DNA from: Flavobacteriaceae bacterium
GTDB taxonomy: Bacteria > Bacteroidota > Bacteroidia > Flavobacteriales > Flavobacteriaceae
Direction of reading: 5' to 3'
NCBI GenBank assembly: GCA_018402205.1
Contig: JAGYIX010000003.1
Location: 496,001-560,000, forward strand
DNA: 64,000 nucleotides
The notes below the pieces were generated by a model. The model ran no database searches. It was not told the DNA's origin and saw nothing but the letters and a program-made list of their open reading frames with translations. A program made the translations under genes and the position numbers. Below are positions 29,881-39,166 of this stretch, in pieces; positions within the stretch are counted from its first letter, which is position 1, and each line of letters begins with the position of its first letter.

Positions 29881-30963
29881 TTATGGGTTCATGATCTTTT
29901 CTTGATGGCGAATAGACTCTTGGTGAATGCTCTTAAAGAGTTTTAAAATAAACTCTTCACTCAAATTACGCTGTTCTCCTTCTAGAATCATTCTGCCCAG
30001 TATTTCATTCCAGCGGTTAGACTGCAATACAGCAACATTGAGATCTTTCTTCAGCTGACCTATAGACTTTGCTACGGTCATGCGCTCGCCAAGTGTGTCT
30101 AAAATAGAAGCATCAAGCACGTCAATTTGAGCGCGCAACTGATCTAAAGAATTGTGAAAATCAGCCTGGTCAGATCCGCGTTTACGCACCTTCAGGTCTT
30201 TAAAAATTTCTTGAAGTCTTGCCGGAGTCACTTGCTGCTCTGCATCGCTCCACGCTTTATCTGGATCGCAATGCGTCTCTATCATGAGCCCGTCGAAATT
30301 CAGATCAAGGGCGGTCTGTGACACGTCAAAAATCAAATCTCTTCTTCCAGAAATATGGCTAGGATCGTTGATAATGGGCAAATCTGGATACTTAGACTGC
30401 AGATCAATGGCGATTTGCCATTCGGGCAAGTTGCGGTATTTGGTCTTCTTGTACGAAGAAAATCCCCTATGAATCACCCCGAGCTTTTCAATATTGGCAT
30501 TGTGAAGGCGTTCTACTGCTCCTATCCATAGTGAAAGATCTGGATTCACCGGGTTCTTAACCAGAATAATCTTGTCAGTTCCTTCTAAGGCGTCTGCTAT
30601 TTCTTGCACAATGAAAGGGCTTACCGTTGATCGGGCACCAATCCATAATAGGTCTACATCGTATTCTAACGCCAGTTCAACGTGTGCTCGGTTAGCGACT
30701 TCTGTAGCGGTTTTGAGACCTGTCTCTTCTTTAACGCGCTGCAACCATTTAAGCCCTATGGCTCCTACCCCCTCAAAATTTCCAGGACGGGTTCTGGGCT
30801 TCCAAATACCTGCTCGGTAGTAATTGACGTCTGTATCTTTTAAGTCGTGTGCAATTTGCAACACTTGAGACTCGGTCTCGGCACTGCAAGGCCCCGCAAT
30901 AACCAGCGGATGCGACAACTTCATTTCATCTAACCAGCTACGAAACTTTTTCGAATTTTCCAT
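29881..30963 (-). CDS. Bifunctional DAHP synthase / chorismate mutase
   Basis: DAHPS-like HPLVIAGPCSAETESQV...FKPRTRPG-type region fused to C-terminal AroQ-like domain (LDQLRAQIDVLDASILDTLGERMTVAKSIGQLKK). Confidence 0.93.
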   Translation of the reverse strand: MENSKKFRSWLDEMKLSHPLVIAGPCSAETESQVLQIAHDLKDTDVNYYRAGIWKPRTRPGNFEGVGAIGLKWLQRVKEETGLKTATEVANRAHVELALEYDVDLLWIGARSTVSPFIVQEIADALEGTDKIILVKNPVNPDLSLWIGAVERLHNANIEKLGVIHRGFSSYKKTKYRNLPEWQIAIDLQSKYPDLPIINDPSHISGRRDLIFDVSQTALDLNFDGLMIETHCDPDKAWSDAEQQVTPARLQEIFKDLKVRKRGSDQADFHNSLDQLRAQIDVLDASILDTLGERMTVAKSIGQLKKDLNVAVLQSNRWNEILGRMILEGEQRNLSEEFILKLFKSIHQESIRHQEKIMNP

Positions 30964-30972
30964 GATTGTGAT

Positions 30973-31830
30973 TTAAGGCTTTAAAGGTAAAGGGTTTAAT
31001 ATTTTTTCTATGCTATTAATATGCTTCATTTCTTCGGTAAGGGCCTCAACAGCTTCTTCTTCAATAAGGCCCTTAAAGGCCGTTAAATGTTCAATGAAGG
31101 CTTCAAGTGTCTCTAATAAGGGCTCTTTATTCTGCACAAAAATAGGAGCCCACATCTCTGGAGAACTTTTTGCTAGGCGTACTGTAGAGGCAAATCCGCT
31201 TCCGGCCAAATCAAATATGGTTCGGTCGTCTTTCTCTTTCTCCATAACGGTTTTTCCTAGCATAAAGGCGCTAATGTGAGAGAGGTGTGAAACATAAGCC
31301 ACATGTACATCGTGTTCTTTAGCCCCCATGTAACGCACTCGCATTCCCAAGGCAGAAAAGGCCTTCATAGCACGTTCTTGCAGATCGATAGCTGTCTTTT
31401 CTATCTCGCATACTATGGCAAGTTTGCCTTGGTACAAATCAGCTAGAGCTGCTTTTGGACCAGAAAATTCAGTGCCCGCAATAGGATGAGCAGCCAAAAA
31501 ATGGGCCCTTTTAGGATGCTGAGCCACCGAGTCACAAATGGCGCGTTTGGTAGAGCCCGCATCTATAACCAAAGTAGACGGTCCGACATGATCTAAAATC
31601 TTTGGCAATTCAAGTACTAGTTGATCTACAGGTATACTAACAAATACCAGATCAGCCTCGGCAAGCTGGCTATAATCTATTACACGGTCAATAATTCCAA
31701 GCGCTAAGGCCTGATCTAGGTGCTCTTCGCTTCGATCTATTCCTAGAACCTCAGATACCTGAGACTGCTCTCTGAGCGCCTTTGCCCAAGATCCGCCGAT
31801 CAATCCGACGCCAATGACTGCTAGTCTCAT
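30973..31830 (-). CDS. tyrA: Prephenate dehydrogenase
   Basis: MRLAVIGVGLIGGSWAKAL; AAHPIAGTEFSGP; operon context. Confidence 0.92.
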   Translation of the reverse strand: MRLAVIGVGLIGGSWAKALREQSQVSEVLGIDRSEEHLDQALALGIIDRVIDYSQLAEADLVFVSIPVDQLVLELPKILDHVGPSTLVIDAGSTKRAICDSVAQHPKRAHFLAAHPIAGTEFSGPKAALADLYQGKLAIVCEIEKTAIDLQERAMKAFSALGMRVRYMGAKEHDVHVAYVSHLSHISAFMLGKTVMEKEKDDRTIFDLAGSGFASTVRLAKSSPEMWAPIFVQNKEPLLETLEAFIEHLTAFKGLIEEEAVEALTEEMKHINSIEKILNPLPLKP

Positions 31831-32975
31831 AATTTTTTTGTCTTTACACGCGTTATCGCCTTTTCGATCTGATCTGCGGTAACACAAAGTGAAAAACGCA
31901 CGTGATGCTTACCCTCAGAGCCAAATATGAATCCGGGTGCACAAAACAGGGCATATTCACTGAGAAGTTTATCGGCAAAGGCTTCACTCTTCACTCCCTT
32001 GGGCAGTTTACACCACACAAACATGCCTGTTTGCCCGGGTTCAATCTCTAAATTCAGTGCCCTAACCAGTACTTCAACTAATTTTCGACGCTGCATATAG
32101 ACTTCATTGAGTTGAACAAACCAAGACTTAGGCTCAGCTAAGGCCTTAACCGCGGCGCGTTGAACACCAAAAAACATGCCTGAGTCTATGTTCGATTTAA
32201 CCTTAAGCACCGATTGAAGCAACGCCTTTGGGCCTACTACAGCCCCGACACGCCACCCAGCCATGTTGAACACTTTACTCAAAGAATTGAGTTCAAGTAT
32301 ATTTTTATAGCCCTGGGCGTGCGCGAGTATAGAGGTAGGATTATCGTTACCAATAAAACTATACGGATTGTCGTTTACTACGAGCAAATCGTGCTTTTTA
32401 GCCAGGTTGATGATGTGTTTAAATCCGTCGGGGCCTATGGTGATTCCGGTAGGCATATGCGGATAGTTCACCCACATAAGCACCGCTCTCTCTAGCAACT
32501 TCTCATCAATAGCCGAAAAATCAGGTAGCCCCTTCTCGTCTAAGGGATAAAATACAGCTCTTGCCCCCACCAATCGGGCCACCGATTCATAGGTCGGATA
32601 GCCAGGATTAGGAATGAGCACCACGTCTTTGGCGTTGAGAAAAGCCATGCTGATGTGAAAAATTCCCTCTTTAGATCCGCTGAGCGGAAGAATCTCGTTG
32701 GTAGGGTCTAAAGTCACCTCATAATGGGTCTTATAAAAACGCGCAAAGGCATCTCTTAACTCGTCTCGCCCAATATAGCTTTGGTATTGATGTACCCCTT
32801 TTTCAGAAAGAGCCTCAATGAGTCCACCAATAGCCGACGAAGGCGCTTCAAGGTCAGGGCTGCCGATACCCATATTTATTATTGGTGATCCGGCGGCGGT
32901 TAAACCCTTTATCTCTTTCAACTTTTTAGAAAAGTAATACTCACTTACATGCTTGAGTCGCTTGGCTTCTCTCAT
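31827..32975 (-). CDS. Class I/II aminotransferase (probable aromatic/prephenate aminotransferase)
   Basis: PLP-lysine region LNSLSKVFNMAGWRVGAVVG; between pheA and tyrA. Confidence 0.9.
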   Translation of the reverse strand: MREAKRLKHVSEYYFSKKLKEIKGLTAAGSPIINMGIGSPDLEAPSSAIGGLIEALSEKGVHQYQSYIGRDELRDAFARFYKTHYEVTLDPTNEILPLSGSKEGIFHISMAFLNAKDVVLIPNPGYPTYESVARLVGARAVFYPLDEKGLPDFSAIDEKLLERAVLMWVNYPHMPTGITIGPDGFKHIINLAKKHDLLVVNDNPYSFIGNDNPTSILAHAQGYKNILELNSLSKVFNMAGWRVGAVVGPKALLQSVLKVKSNIDSGMFFGVQRAAVKALAEPKSWFVQLNEVYMQRRKLVEVLVRALNLEIEPGQTGMFVWCKLPKGVKSEAFADKLLSEYALFCAPGFIFGSEGKHHVRFSLCVTADQIEKAITRVKTKKL

Positions 32976-33808
32976 AATTCGCTCGTTTTAAGTTGATTCT
33001 TATAAACCCCTAGTAAAGTGAAGCTATCTGACATGATCTCAAGTGCCGCCATGGCCTTTTGAAAATGACCTAGTTGCTCAAAGGTTACATCTACGAAAAA
33101 AGCATACTTCCACGGAGTCTCCATAATCGGAAGCGACTGAATCTTGGTGAGGTTTAGATTGCAATCACTCATCACGTTGAGCAGTGTGGCCAAACTACCC
33201 CGCTTGTGTCCAGTAACAAATCTCAATGAGGCCTTATCGGCAGAATCAGTAATTGTATCGTCTTTTTTACCCTTTGTTATGCGAACAAAACGCGTCGCAT
33301 TCGAACTAAGGGTTTGAATATCATTAGCCAAAATTTCTAATTGATAGAGTGAGGCGGCTTCTAGGGGGGCAATTGCGGCAACTCCCTTAAGCTGGCCCTC
33401 ATGAATACGCTGCGCGACAGAAGCAGTGTCGTCAGCCTCAACTAAGGTCATTGATTTGTGTTGTTCAAAAAAAGAGGCACACTGCAATAGCGCCATTGGG
33501 TGCGACTCTACGCGCGAAACGGTCTGAAGCGATTGACCCGCCAAAGCCATCAAGTTATGCGAGATGCTCAAATAGTACTCTGAAGTAATCTTGAATGCAT
33601 TGGTATAAATAAGTGTATAGTTCGGAAGTATGGCCCCCGCAATAGAATTTTCAATCGCCATTACGGCTTCTTCATACAGTCCGCGTTTTAATCCATCTGC
33701 CAATTCTGCAAAAGAATCACAATACACGCAATTCACCTGCGGCCCATAAAGCTGAATTGCCACCTTATGGTGATTAGATCCGGCTATACCTTGAATTCCT
33801 ACCTTCAT
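32972..33808 (-). CDS. pheA: Prephenate dehydratase
   Basis: MKVGIQGIAGSNHHKVAIQL, AIENSIAGAI, NATRFVRI, C-terminal ACT domain (HKRGSLATLLNVMSDCNLNLTKIQSLPI). Confidence 0.93.
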   Translation of the reverse strand: MKVGIQGIAGSNHHKVAIQLYGPQVNCVYCDSFAELADGLKRGLYEEAVMAIENSIAGAILPNYTLIYTNAFKITSEYYLSISHNLMALAGQSLQTVSRVESHPMALLQCASFFEQHKSMTLVEADDTASVAQRIHEGQLKGVAAIAPLEAASLYQLEILANDIQTLSSNATRFVRITKGKKDDTITDSADKASLRFVTGHKRGSLATLLNVMSDCNLNLTKIQSLPIMETPWKYAFFVDVTFEQLGHFQKAMAALEIMSDSFTLLGVYKNQLKTSEL

Positions 33809-33817
33809 AGTTTAATC

Positions 33818-33847
33818 AAAAAAAAAGCCCCGAAAAATCGGGACTTT
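33818..33847 (-). terminator. Attenuator terminator immediately upstream of pheA
   Basis: Minus strand AAAGTCCCGA-TTTT-TCGGGGCTTTTTTTTT hairpin; U-tract ends about 9 nt before the pheA ATG. Confidence 0.88.
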
Positions 33848-33882
33848 ATTGTTTTTTGGCACACTAAATGACAAAAGCCCCT

Positions 33883-33942
33883 TTATCGCAATCTGCGGTA
33901 AAAGGTAAAATAGGCAAATGACTTTTGTAGTGTGTTTTTCAT
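33883..33942 (-). CDS. Candidate Phe/Tyr leader peptide MKNTLQKSFAYFTFYRRLR of the aromatic operon attenuator
   Basis: Short ATG-initiated ORF with F-A-Y-F-T-F-Y run, followed by alternative antiterminator/terminator pairings upstream of pheA. Confidence 0.85.
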   Translation of the reverse strand: MKNTLQKSFAYFTFYRRLR

Positions 33943-34083
33943 ATATCGCGCTAAATACAGAAAAGCATTTATAAAAAGCAAGCCTAGTTAGATAATTTCT
34001 TTGAAAAATAGATTTTTTTTGCCGCCTTAAGTTTAGACCAAGCATCAGATTATAGCTATATTGAGGGGTCAAAAAATTGAAGT

Positions 34084-34701
34084 ATGCATATCGCGGTTGC
34101 CGGAAATATAGGTTCAGGAAAGACCACACTAACTGACCTGCTAGCTAAACATTACAAATGGGAAGCTCACTTTGAAGAGGTAATTGCTAATCCGTACCTC
34201 AACGATTTTTACAACCATATGGAGCGCTGGAGCTTCAATCTGCAGGTTTACTTTCTCAACACTAGGTTCAGGCAAGTACTCACTATTCGAGAAGGAGAAA
34301 AAACGGTTATTCAAGACCGAACCATTTACGAAGACGCCTACATCTTTGCGCCAAACCTGCACAGTATGGGGCTAATGACCAATCGCGACTTTGAAAACTA
34401 CCTCAGTTTGTTTGAGCTCATGGAGTCGTTAGTAGATCCGCCCGATATCTTGATTTACCTGAGGAGTTCTATAGAAAACTTGGTCAAACAAATACACAAA
34501 CGCGGAAGACAGTACGAAAGTGGCATATCCATTGACTACCTCAGTCGATTAAACGACCGCTACGAAGAGTTCATAAAAGGATATTCTAAGGGTACTCTTT
34601 TAGTTTTTGATGTAGACGAACTCAATTTTGTAGATAATGTCGAAGACCTAGGGTTTATTGTTAACCGCATCAACGCCGAAATTCACGGACTGTTCAAATA
34701 A
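34084..34701 (+). CDS. Deoxynucleoside kinase
   Basis: MHIAVAGNIGSGKTTLTDLLAKHY (P-loop), QDRTIYEDAYIFA, RGRQYESGISIDYL lid. Confidence 0.92.
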   Translation: MHIAVAGNIGSGKTTLTDLLAKHYKWEAHFEEVIANPYLNDFYNHMERWSFNLQVYFLNTRFRQVLTIREGEKTVIQDRTIYEDAYIFAPNLHSMGLMTNRDFENYLSLFELMESLVDPPDILIYLRSSIENLVKQIHKRGRQYESGISIDYLSRLNDRYEEFIKGYSKGTLLVFDVDELNFVDNVEDLGFIVNRINAEIHGLFK

Positions 34702-34725
34702 GATTTTTGCAGAAACCGCAAAACA

Positions 34726-34757
34726 AAAAGCCCGGGCGAATGCCCGGGCTTTTTAGT
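34726..34757. terminator. Bidirectional rho-independent terminator between dNK and hppA
   Basis: AAAAGCCCGGGC-GAAT-GCCCGGGCTTTT, 12-bp perfect stem. Confidence 0.93.
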
Positions 34758-34774
34758 TTTAACTAAATTCGTAG

Positions 34775-37168
34775 TTAAGACTGCACGTCGACCGCAATAT
34801 TTGACTTGACCACATTCAGTTCAATATCTGGGTAATTCTTTTTCACCTCAGCTATAACTTCTTCGGTCGAGTTGCCTTCATAAGTGACCTCTTCAACCTC
34901 TTGAACACCATTCAGTTCGCTTACAGTTCGAACCACTATATAGGTTTTCGAATCCTCGCCAGCGGTTGTGGCCCGAATGTCAACAGTAACTTCTTTGTGC
35001 ACTTCATCGGCAGTATAAACAGCTAAAGCGTCAGCATTAACCAAACTAGGAGCAATAACCAGTGCAACCACTGACATTAATTTTATCAGAATGTTTAATG
35101 AGGGGCCTGAAGTGTCTTTAAACGGATCTCCCACAGTATCTCCAACTACAGCAGCTTTGTGAGCGTCTGATCCTTTACGGCCTTGTTTCTCGATAGTTTT
35201 TTTGGCATTATCCCAGGCTCCACCAGCGTTTGACTGAAATATAGCCATAAGCACACCCGATGAGGTGACTCCGGCTAATAAACCTCCCAGCATCTCAGCG
35301 CCTCCAACGAATCCAACAACTACAGGAACAATAATGGCGAGTAGCCCCGGCATTACCATTTCTTTAATCGAAGCTTGTGTAGAGATTGCAACACACTTAT
35401 CGTATTCAGCAACCCCATCGGCGGCATCAAATATGGCTCTGTCTTCGGCAGTAGCCTTAGAGAGATCTGAATCGTACTTACGCATTATTTCGAGCGCGGC
35501 TTTAAGTGCAGGAATTTCTTTGAATTGACGGCGCACTTCCTCGATCATGGCCATTGCGGCACGACCCACCGCATTCATCGACATAGCCGAGAAAACAAAT
35601 GGAAGCATTGCTCCAACCAACAATCCGGCCATAATAGTAGGCTCAGAAACATCAATAGCCTTTACCTTGGCCGTTTTCATAAAGGCTGCAAAAAGTGCAA
35701 GCGCGGTAAGTGCAGCTGAGGCAATAGCAAACCCTTTTCCGATGGCCGCCGTCGTATTTCCGACTGCATCAAGTGTATCTGTGCGATCGCGAACTTCGGC
35801 AGGCAGTTCGGCCATTTCCGCAATACCACCAGCATTATCTGAGATCGGGCCATATGCATCCACAGCTAACTGAATACCCGTGTTAGCCAACATGCCCACG
35901 GCTGCGATTGCAATACCGTATAGTCCAGCAAAGTGATGAGAAACTAAAATTGCAGCGGCAATTAAAATAATCGGAATGGCTGTAGACATCATACCTACAC
36001 CCAGTCCGGCAATTATATTCGTAGCAGAACCAGTTTCAGACTGGCGTACAATAGAATTCACAGGCTTAGTGCCTGTTCCTGTATAATACTCAGTAGCCTT
36101 ACCCACTAGCAGGCCAGCGACCAATCCGGCAATGGTAGCCAAGAACACGCCAAATGAGGTAAATGTTTTTCCGTCTTCTACCCAAGACTCAGGAAGCATT
36201 TCATTAATCATAAAGTAAGAGGCCACGAGCATCAAAGCCGCCGATCCAAACTCCCCTAAATTAAGGGCTGTATGAGGATTACCCCCTTCTTTAACGCGAA
36301 CAAGAAAGGTTCCGATAATAGACATTATAATACCAACAGCTGCAAGAGCTAAAGGAAGATACACCGCCCCAAGACCGTTAAACGAGTTAGCAAATTCAGG
36401 AAGTGTGGCAAAAGCCGCTCCCAGAACCATCGTTCCAATAATAGATCCAACATACGACTCAAAAAGGTCAGCACCCATTCCCGCAACGTCTCCTACGTTG
36501 TCACCAACATTGTCAGCTATGGTAGCCGGGTTAAGCGGGTGATCTTCTGGTATACCGGCCTCAACCTTACCTACAAGGTCGGCTCCGACATCGGCTGCTT
36601 TGGTATAAATACCACCACCAACGCGGGCAAATAAAGCTATTGAAGATGCTCCTAGAGAAAATCCTGACAGTACGTTAAGCACTTCATCAATTCCCCATCC
36701 TTGAGCGCTATAGATTGCAAATAATCCACCTAAACCTAGAACGCCTAAACCTACCACGCCAAGACCCATAACAGATCCGCCGGCAAAGGCTACTTCTAGC
36801 GCTTTAGCTAAAGAAGTACGCGCGGCATTGGTGGTTCTCACGTTTGCTTTTGTGGCAACGCGCATGCCGATGAATCCGGCTAAGGCCGAGCAAATGGCTC
36901 CCACTATAAACGAAACGGCCACAAGACCATTTGATCCGGCCTCATTTTGCCCTTTGAAGAACAGTAAAATAGCCACGGCGGCAACGAATATGCTCAGGAT
37001 CTTGTATTCAGCCTTTAAAAAAGACATCGCCCCATCGGCGATATTTTTGGCAATTCTAGCCATTTTTTCGTTTCCTACTTCTTGCTTGGTAACCCAAGCA
37101 TTTTTGAAGAAAACGTAAATGAGCCCAAGAATACCAAAGGCCCACAAGAAAGGAACTACTGCCTCCAT
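34775..37168 (-). CDS. hppA: Membrane-bound sodium/proton-translocating pyrophosphatase (K+-dependent type predicted)
   Basis: [70 protein letters not shown]; start trimmed to MEAVVPFLW. Confidence 0.95.
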   Translation of the reverse strand: MEAVVPFLWAFGILGLIYVFFKNAWVTKQEVGNEKMARIAKNIADGAMSFLKAEYKILSIFVAAVAILLFFKGQNEAGSNGLVAVSFIVGAICSALAGFIGMRVATKANVRTTNAARTSLAKALEVAFAGGSVMGLGVVGLGVLGLGGLFAIYSAQGWGIDEVLNVLSGFSLGASSIALFARVGGGIYTKAADVGADLVGKVEAGIPEDHPLNPATIADNVGDNVGDVAGMGADLFESYVGSIIGTMVLGAAFATLPEFANSFNGLGAVYLPLALAAVGIIMSIIGTFLVRVKEGGNPHTALNLGEFGSAALMLVASYFMINEMLPESWVEDGKTFTSFGVFLATIAGLVAGLLVGKATEYYTGTGTKPVNSIVRQSETGSATNIIAGLGVGMMSTAIPIILIAAAILVSHHFAGLYGIAIAAVGMLANTGIQLAVDAYGPISDNAGGIAEMAELPAEVRDRTDTLDAVGNTTAAIGKGFAIASAALTALALFAAFMKTAKVKAIDVSEPTIMAGLLVGAMLPFVFSAMSMNAVGRAAMAMIEEVRRQFKEIPALKAALEIMRKYDSDLSKATAEDRAIFDAADGVAEYDKCVAISTQASIKEMVMPGLLAIIVPVVVGFVGGAEMLGGLLAGVTSSGVLMAIFQSNAGGAWDNAKKTIEKQGRKGSDAHKAAVVGDTVGDPFKDTSGPSLNILIKLMSVVALVIAPSLVNADALAVYTADEVHKEVTVDIRATTAGEDSKTYIVVRTVSELNGVQEVEEVTYEGNSTEEVIAEVKKNYPDIELNVVKSNIAVDVQS

Positions 37169-37207
37169 AAATATTAGTTTAGTTTCGGTTAGTTTAAATG
37201 ACGCCCG

Positions 37208-37215
37208 CAAAAGTA
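37208..37215 (-). promoter_or_regulatory. Candidate hppA -7 element (TACTTTTG)
   Basis: TAnnTTTG on minus strand; directly followed upstream by the 17-bp palindrome TAAAAGTTAAACTTTTA (37217-37233). Confidence 0.5.
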
Positions 37216-37291
37216 GTAAAAGTTAAACTTTTAGGCTTTTGAAATTCCGAGCGGTGACTCAAGGTTTAAGCTACTGCCGTTTGATATACGT

Positions 37292-38272
37292 TTAATCGCG
37301 ATAAAGAACCTTTTTGACCGCTTTAATCACATCGTCTTCATTAGGCAACCACTCCTTGAGAAGCACGGGTGAATAAGGAGCTGGAGTGTCGGCTGTGTTA
37401 AGCTTCACCACAGGTGCATCTAGGTAATCGAAAGCCTTGTCTTGAACGTGATAAATGACTTCAGTGGCTACGTTTCCAAACGGCCAAGCCTCTTCTAAAA
37501 CCACCATACGGTTGGTCTTTTTCACTGACTTGATTATGGTATCGTGATCCATTGGTCGAACTGTACGCAAGTCTATAATTTCAACTGAAATTCCTTCTTG
37601 AGCCAATCGATCGGCTGCTTTATAGGCCTCTTTGATAATTTTTCCATAAGAAACAATAGTCACATCGCTGCCTTCTCTCTTTATATCTGCCACTCCCAAA
37701 GGAATGGTATAGTCACCCTCTGGCACTTCGCCTTTATCTCCATACATCTGCTCCGATTCCATAAAAATAACCGGATCGTCATCGCGAATAGCTGATTTTA
37801 ATAAACCTTTTGCATCCGCTGGATTTGACGGAACAACCACCTTTAAACCAGGACAGTTGGCAAACCAACTATCAAATGCCTGCGAGTGCGTAGCACCTAG
37901 CTGACCTGCAGAGGCAGTTGGACCTCTAAAAACAATAGGAATATTAAACTGACCAGCAGACATCTGACGCATTTTAGCGGCGTTATTGATAATCTGATCT
38001 ATACCTACCAAAGCGAAGTTAAAGGTCATAAACTCGATAATGGGGCGATTGCCATTCATGGCCGAGCCTACACCAATGCCAGAAAAGCCTAATTCAGAAA
38101 TAGGGGTGTCGATAACTCGCCTAGGGCCAAATTCATCGAGCATGCCTTTTGATGCCTTGTAAGCACCATTGTATTCGGCTACCTCTTCTCCCATTAAATA
38201 TATAGTCTCGTCTCGGCGCATCTCTTCAGACATGGCCTCAGCAATTGCCTCTCTAAACTGAAGTGTTTTCAT
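37292..38272 (-). CDS. Pyruvate dehydrogenase E1 component subunit beta
   Basis: MKTLQFREAIAEAMSEEMRRDETIYLMGEEVAEYNGAYKASKGM; IDLRTVRPMDHDTI. Confidence 0.93.
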   Translation of the reverse strand: MKTLQFREAIAEAMSEEMRRDETIYLMGEEVAEYNGAYKASKGMLDEFGPRRVIDTPISELGFSGIGVGSAMNGNRPIIEFMTFNFALVGIDQIINNAAKMRQMSAGQFNIPIVFRGPTASAGQLGATHSQAFDSWFANCPGLKVVVPSNPADAKGLLKSAIRDDDPVIFMESEQMYGDKGEVPEGDYTIPLGVADIKREGSDVTIVSYGKIIKEAYKAADRLAQEGISVEIIDLRTVRPMDHDTIIKSVKKTNRMVVLEEAWPFGNVATEVIYHVQDKAFDYLDAPVVKLNTADTPAPYSPVLLKEWLPNEDDVIKAVKKVLYRD

Positions 38273-38295
38273 AGTATTTTTATACAGTGTGTGGG

Positions 38296-38303
38296 CAAAA
38301 ATA
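38296..38303 (-). promoter_or_regulatory. Candidate pdhB -7 element (TATTTTTG)
   Basis: TAnnTTTG on minus strand, 24 nt upstream of the ATG. Confidence 0.45.
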
Positions 38304-38344
38304 AGACATTTTAATCGTTGTCTATACCCCTGCCGCTAGGAATA

Positions 38345-38370
38345 AATTTATTATGCATGCATAATAAATT
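38345..38370. repeat. Perfect 26-bp palindrome AATTTATTATGCATGCATAATAAATT between pdhB and etfBA
   Basis: Self reverse-complementary over all 26 bases; located between the two divergent candidate promoters. Confidence 0.95.
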
Positions 38371-38382
38371 AAACGGTTTTAG

Positions 38383-38390
38383 TATATTTG
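38383..38390 (+). promoter_or_regulatory. Candidate etfBA -7 element (TATATTTG)
   Basis: TAnnTTTG match 28 nt upstream of etfB ATG. Confidence 0.55.
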
Positions 38391-38417
38391 TTTACAGACG
38401 ATTAACCCAGATTACCT

Positions 38418-39164
38418 ATGAAAATATTGGTTTGTATTAGCGCTGTTCCAGACACCACCTCAAAGATCAATTTTACCGATAATGACACCCGCTTCGATAC
38501 GCAGGGAGTTCAGTTTGTCATGAACCCCAACGACGAATTCGGGCTTACTCGGGCGATTTGGTTTCAAGAAAAGCAGCAGGCCGAAGTACACATAGCCACA
38601 GTGGGGGAATCTCAGGTAGAACCAATAATGCGCAAGGCGCTGGCTATTGGAGCTACCAAGGGTTATCGCATAGACGCAGCTCCTGTTGACGGATTCTTTG
38701 TAGCCACTCAGTTATCTGCACTTATTAAAAAAGAAGCTTACGATTTAGTCATCTGCGGTAGAGAATCCATTGATTATAACGGGGCCATGGTTCCCGGGCT
38801 TATTGCTCATGAGTGCAACTATGCCTTTATCAATACCTGTGTACACCTAGAAATTGAAGGGGGCCAAGCCAAAGCCATTCGTGAAATCGACGGAGGAAAC
38901 GAAAAATTGAGCACATCACTTCCGCTGGTTATTGGGGCTCAAAAAGGTCTAGTAGAAGAATCTGACCTTAAGATTCCTAATATGAGAGGTATTATGATGG
39001 CAAGACAGAAACCCATAGAGGCGATACCTGCAATTGAAGTTGCTCCTCGCACCTTTGATGTGCATTTTGAACGGCCTAAAGTCAAAGGTCAAGTCACTTT
39101 AGTCGACGCAAATGACTTAGACACGCTCATTGACCTATTACATAAAGAAGCTAAAGTTTTATAA
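38418..39164 (+). CDS. etfB: Electron transfer flavoprotein beta subunit
   Basis: MKILVCISAVPDTTSKINFTDND; GRESIDYNGAMVPGLIA. Confidence 0.95.
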   Translation: MKILVCISAVPDTTSKINFTDNDTRFDTQGVQFVMNPNDEFGLTRAIWFQEKQQAEVHIATVGESQVEPIMRKALAIGATKGYRIDAAPVDGFFVATQLSALIKKEAYDLVICGRESIDYNGAMVPGLIAHECNYAFINTCVHLEIEGGQAKAIREIDGGNEKLSTSLPLVIGAQKGLVEESDLKIPNMRGIMMARQKPIEAIPAIEVAPRTFDVHFERPKVKGQVTLVDANDLDTLIDLLHKEAKVL

Positions 39165-39166
39165 CC

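Noticed and set aside
29881-32975. Co-location of rsgA, dtd and mazG with aromatic biosynthesis genes as a possible novel functional module
   Set aside because: I recall this mixed arrangement as common in Flavobacteriia, and overlapping start/stop codons suggest simple operon packing; without conservation data no functional link is supported
33812-34129. 105-aa minus-strand ORF MWSFLNLYFRQPRYAYF...RGFFFD
   Set aside because: Overlaps the pheA attenuator and the dNK start in a different frame from the leader peptide; no recognisable protein features
35265-35873. Plus-strand ORFs (87, 64 and 108 aa) antisense to hppA
   Set aside because: Shadow ORFs opposite a strongly conserved gene; low-complexity Ala/Ser/Thr translations reflect hppA codon bias
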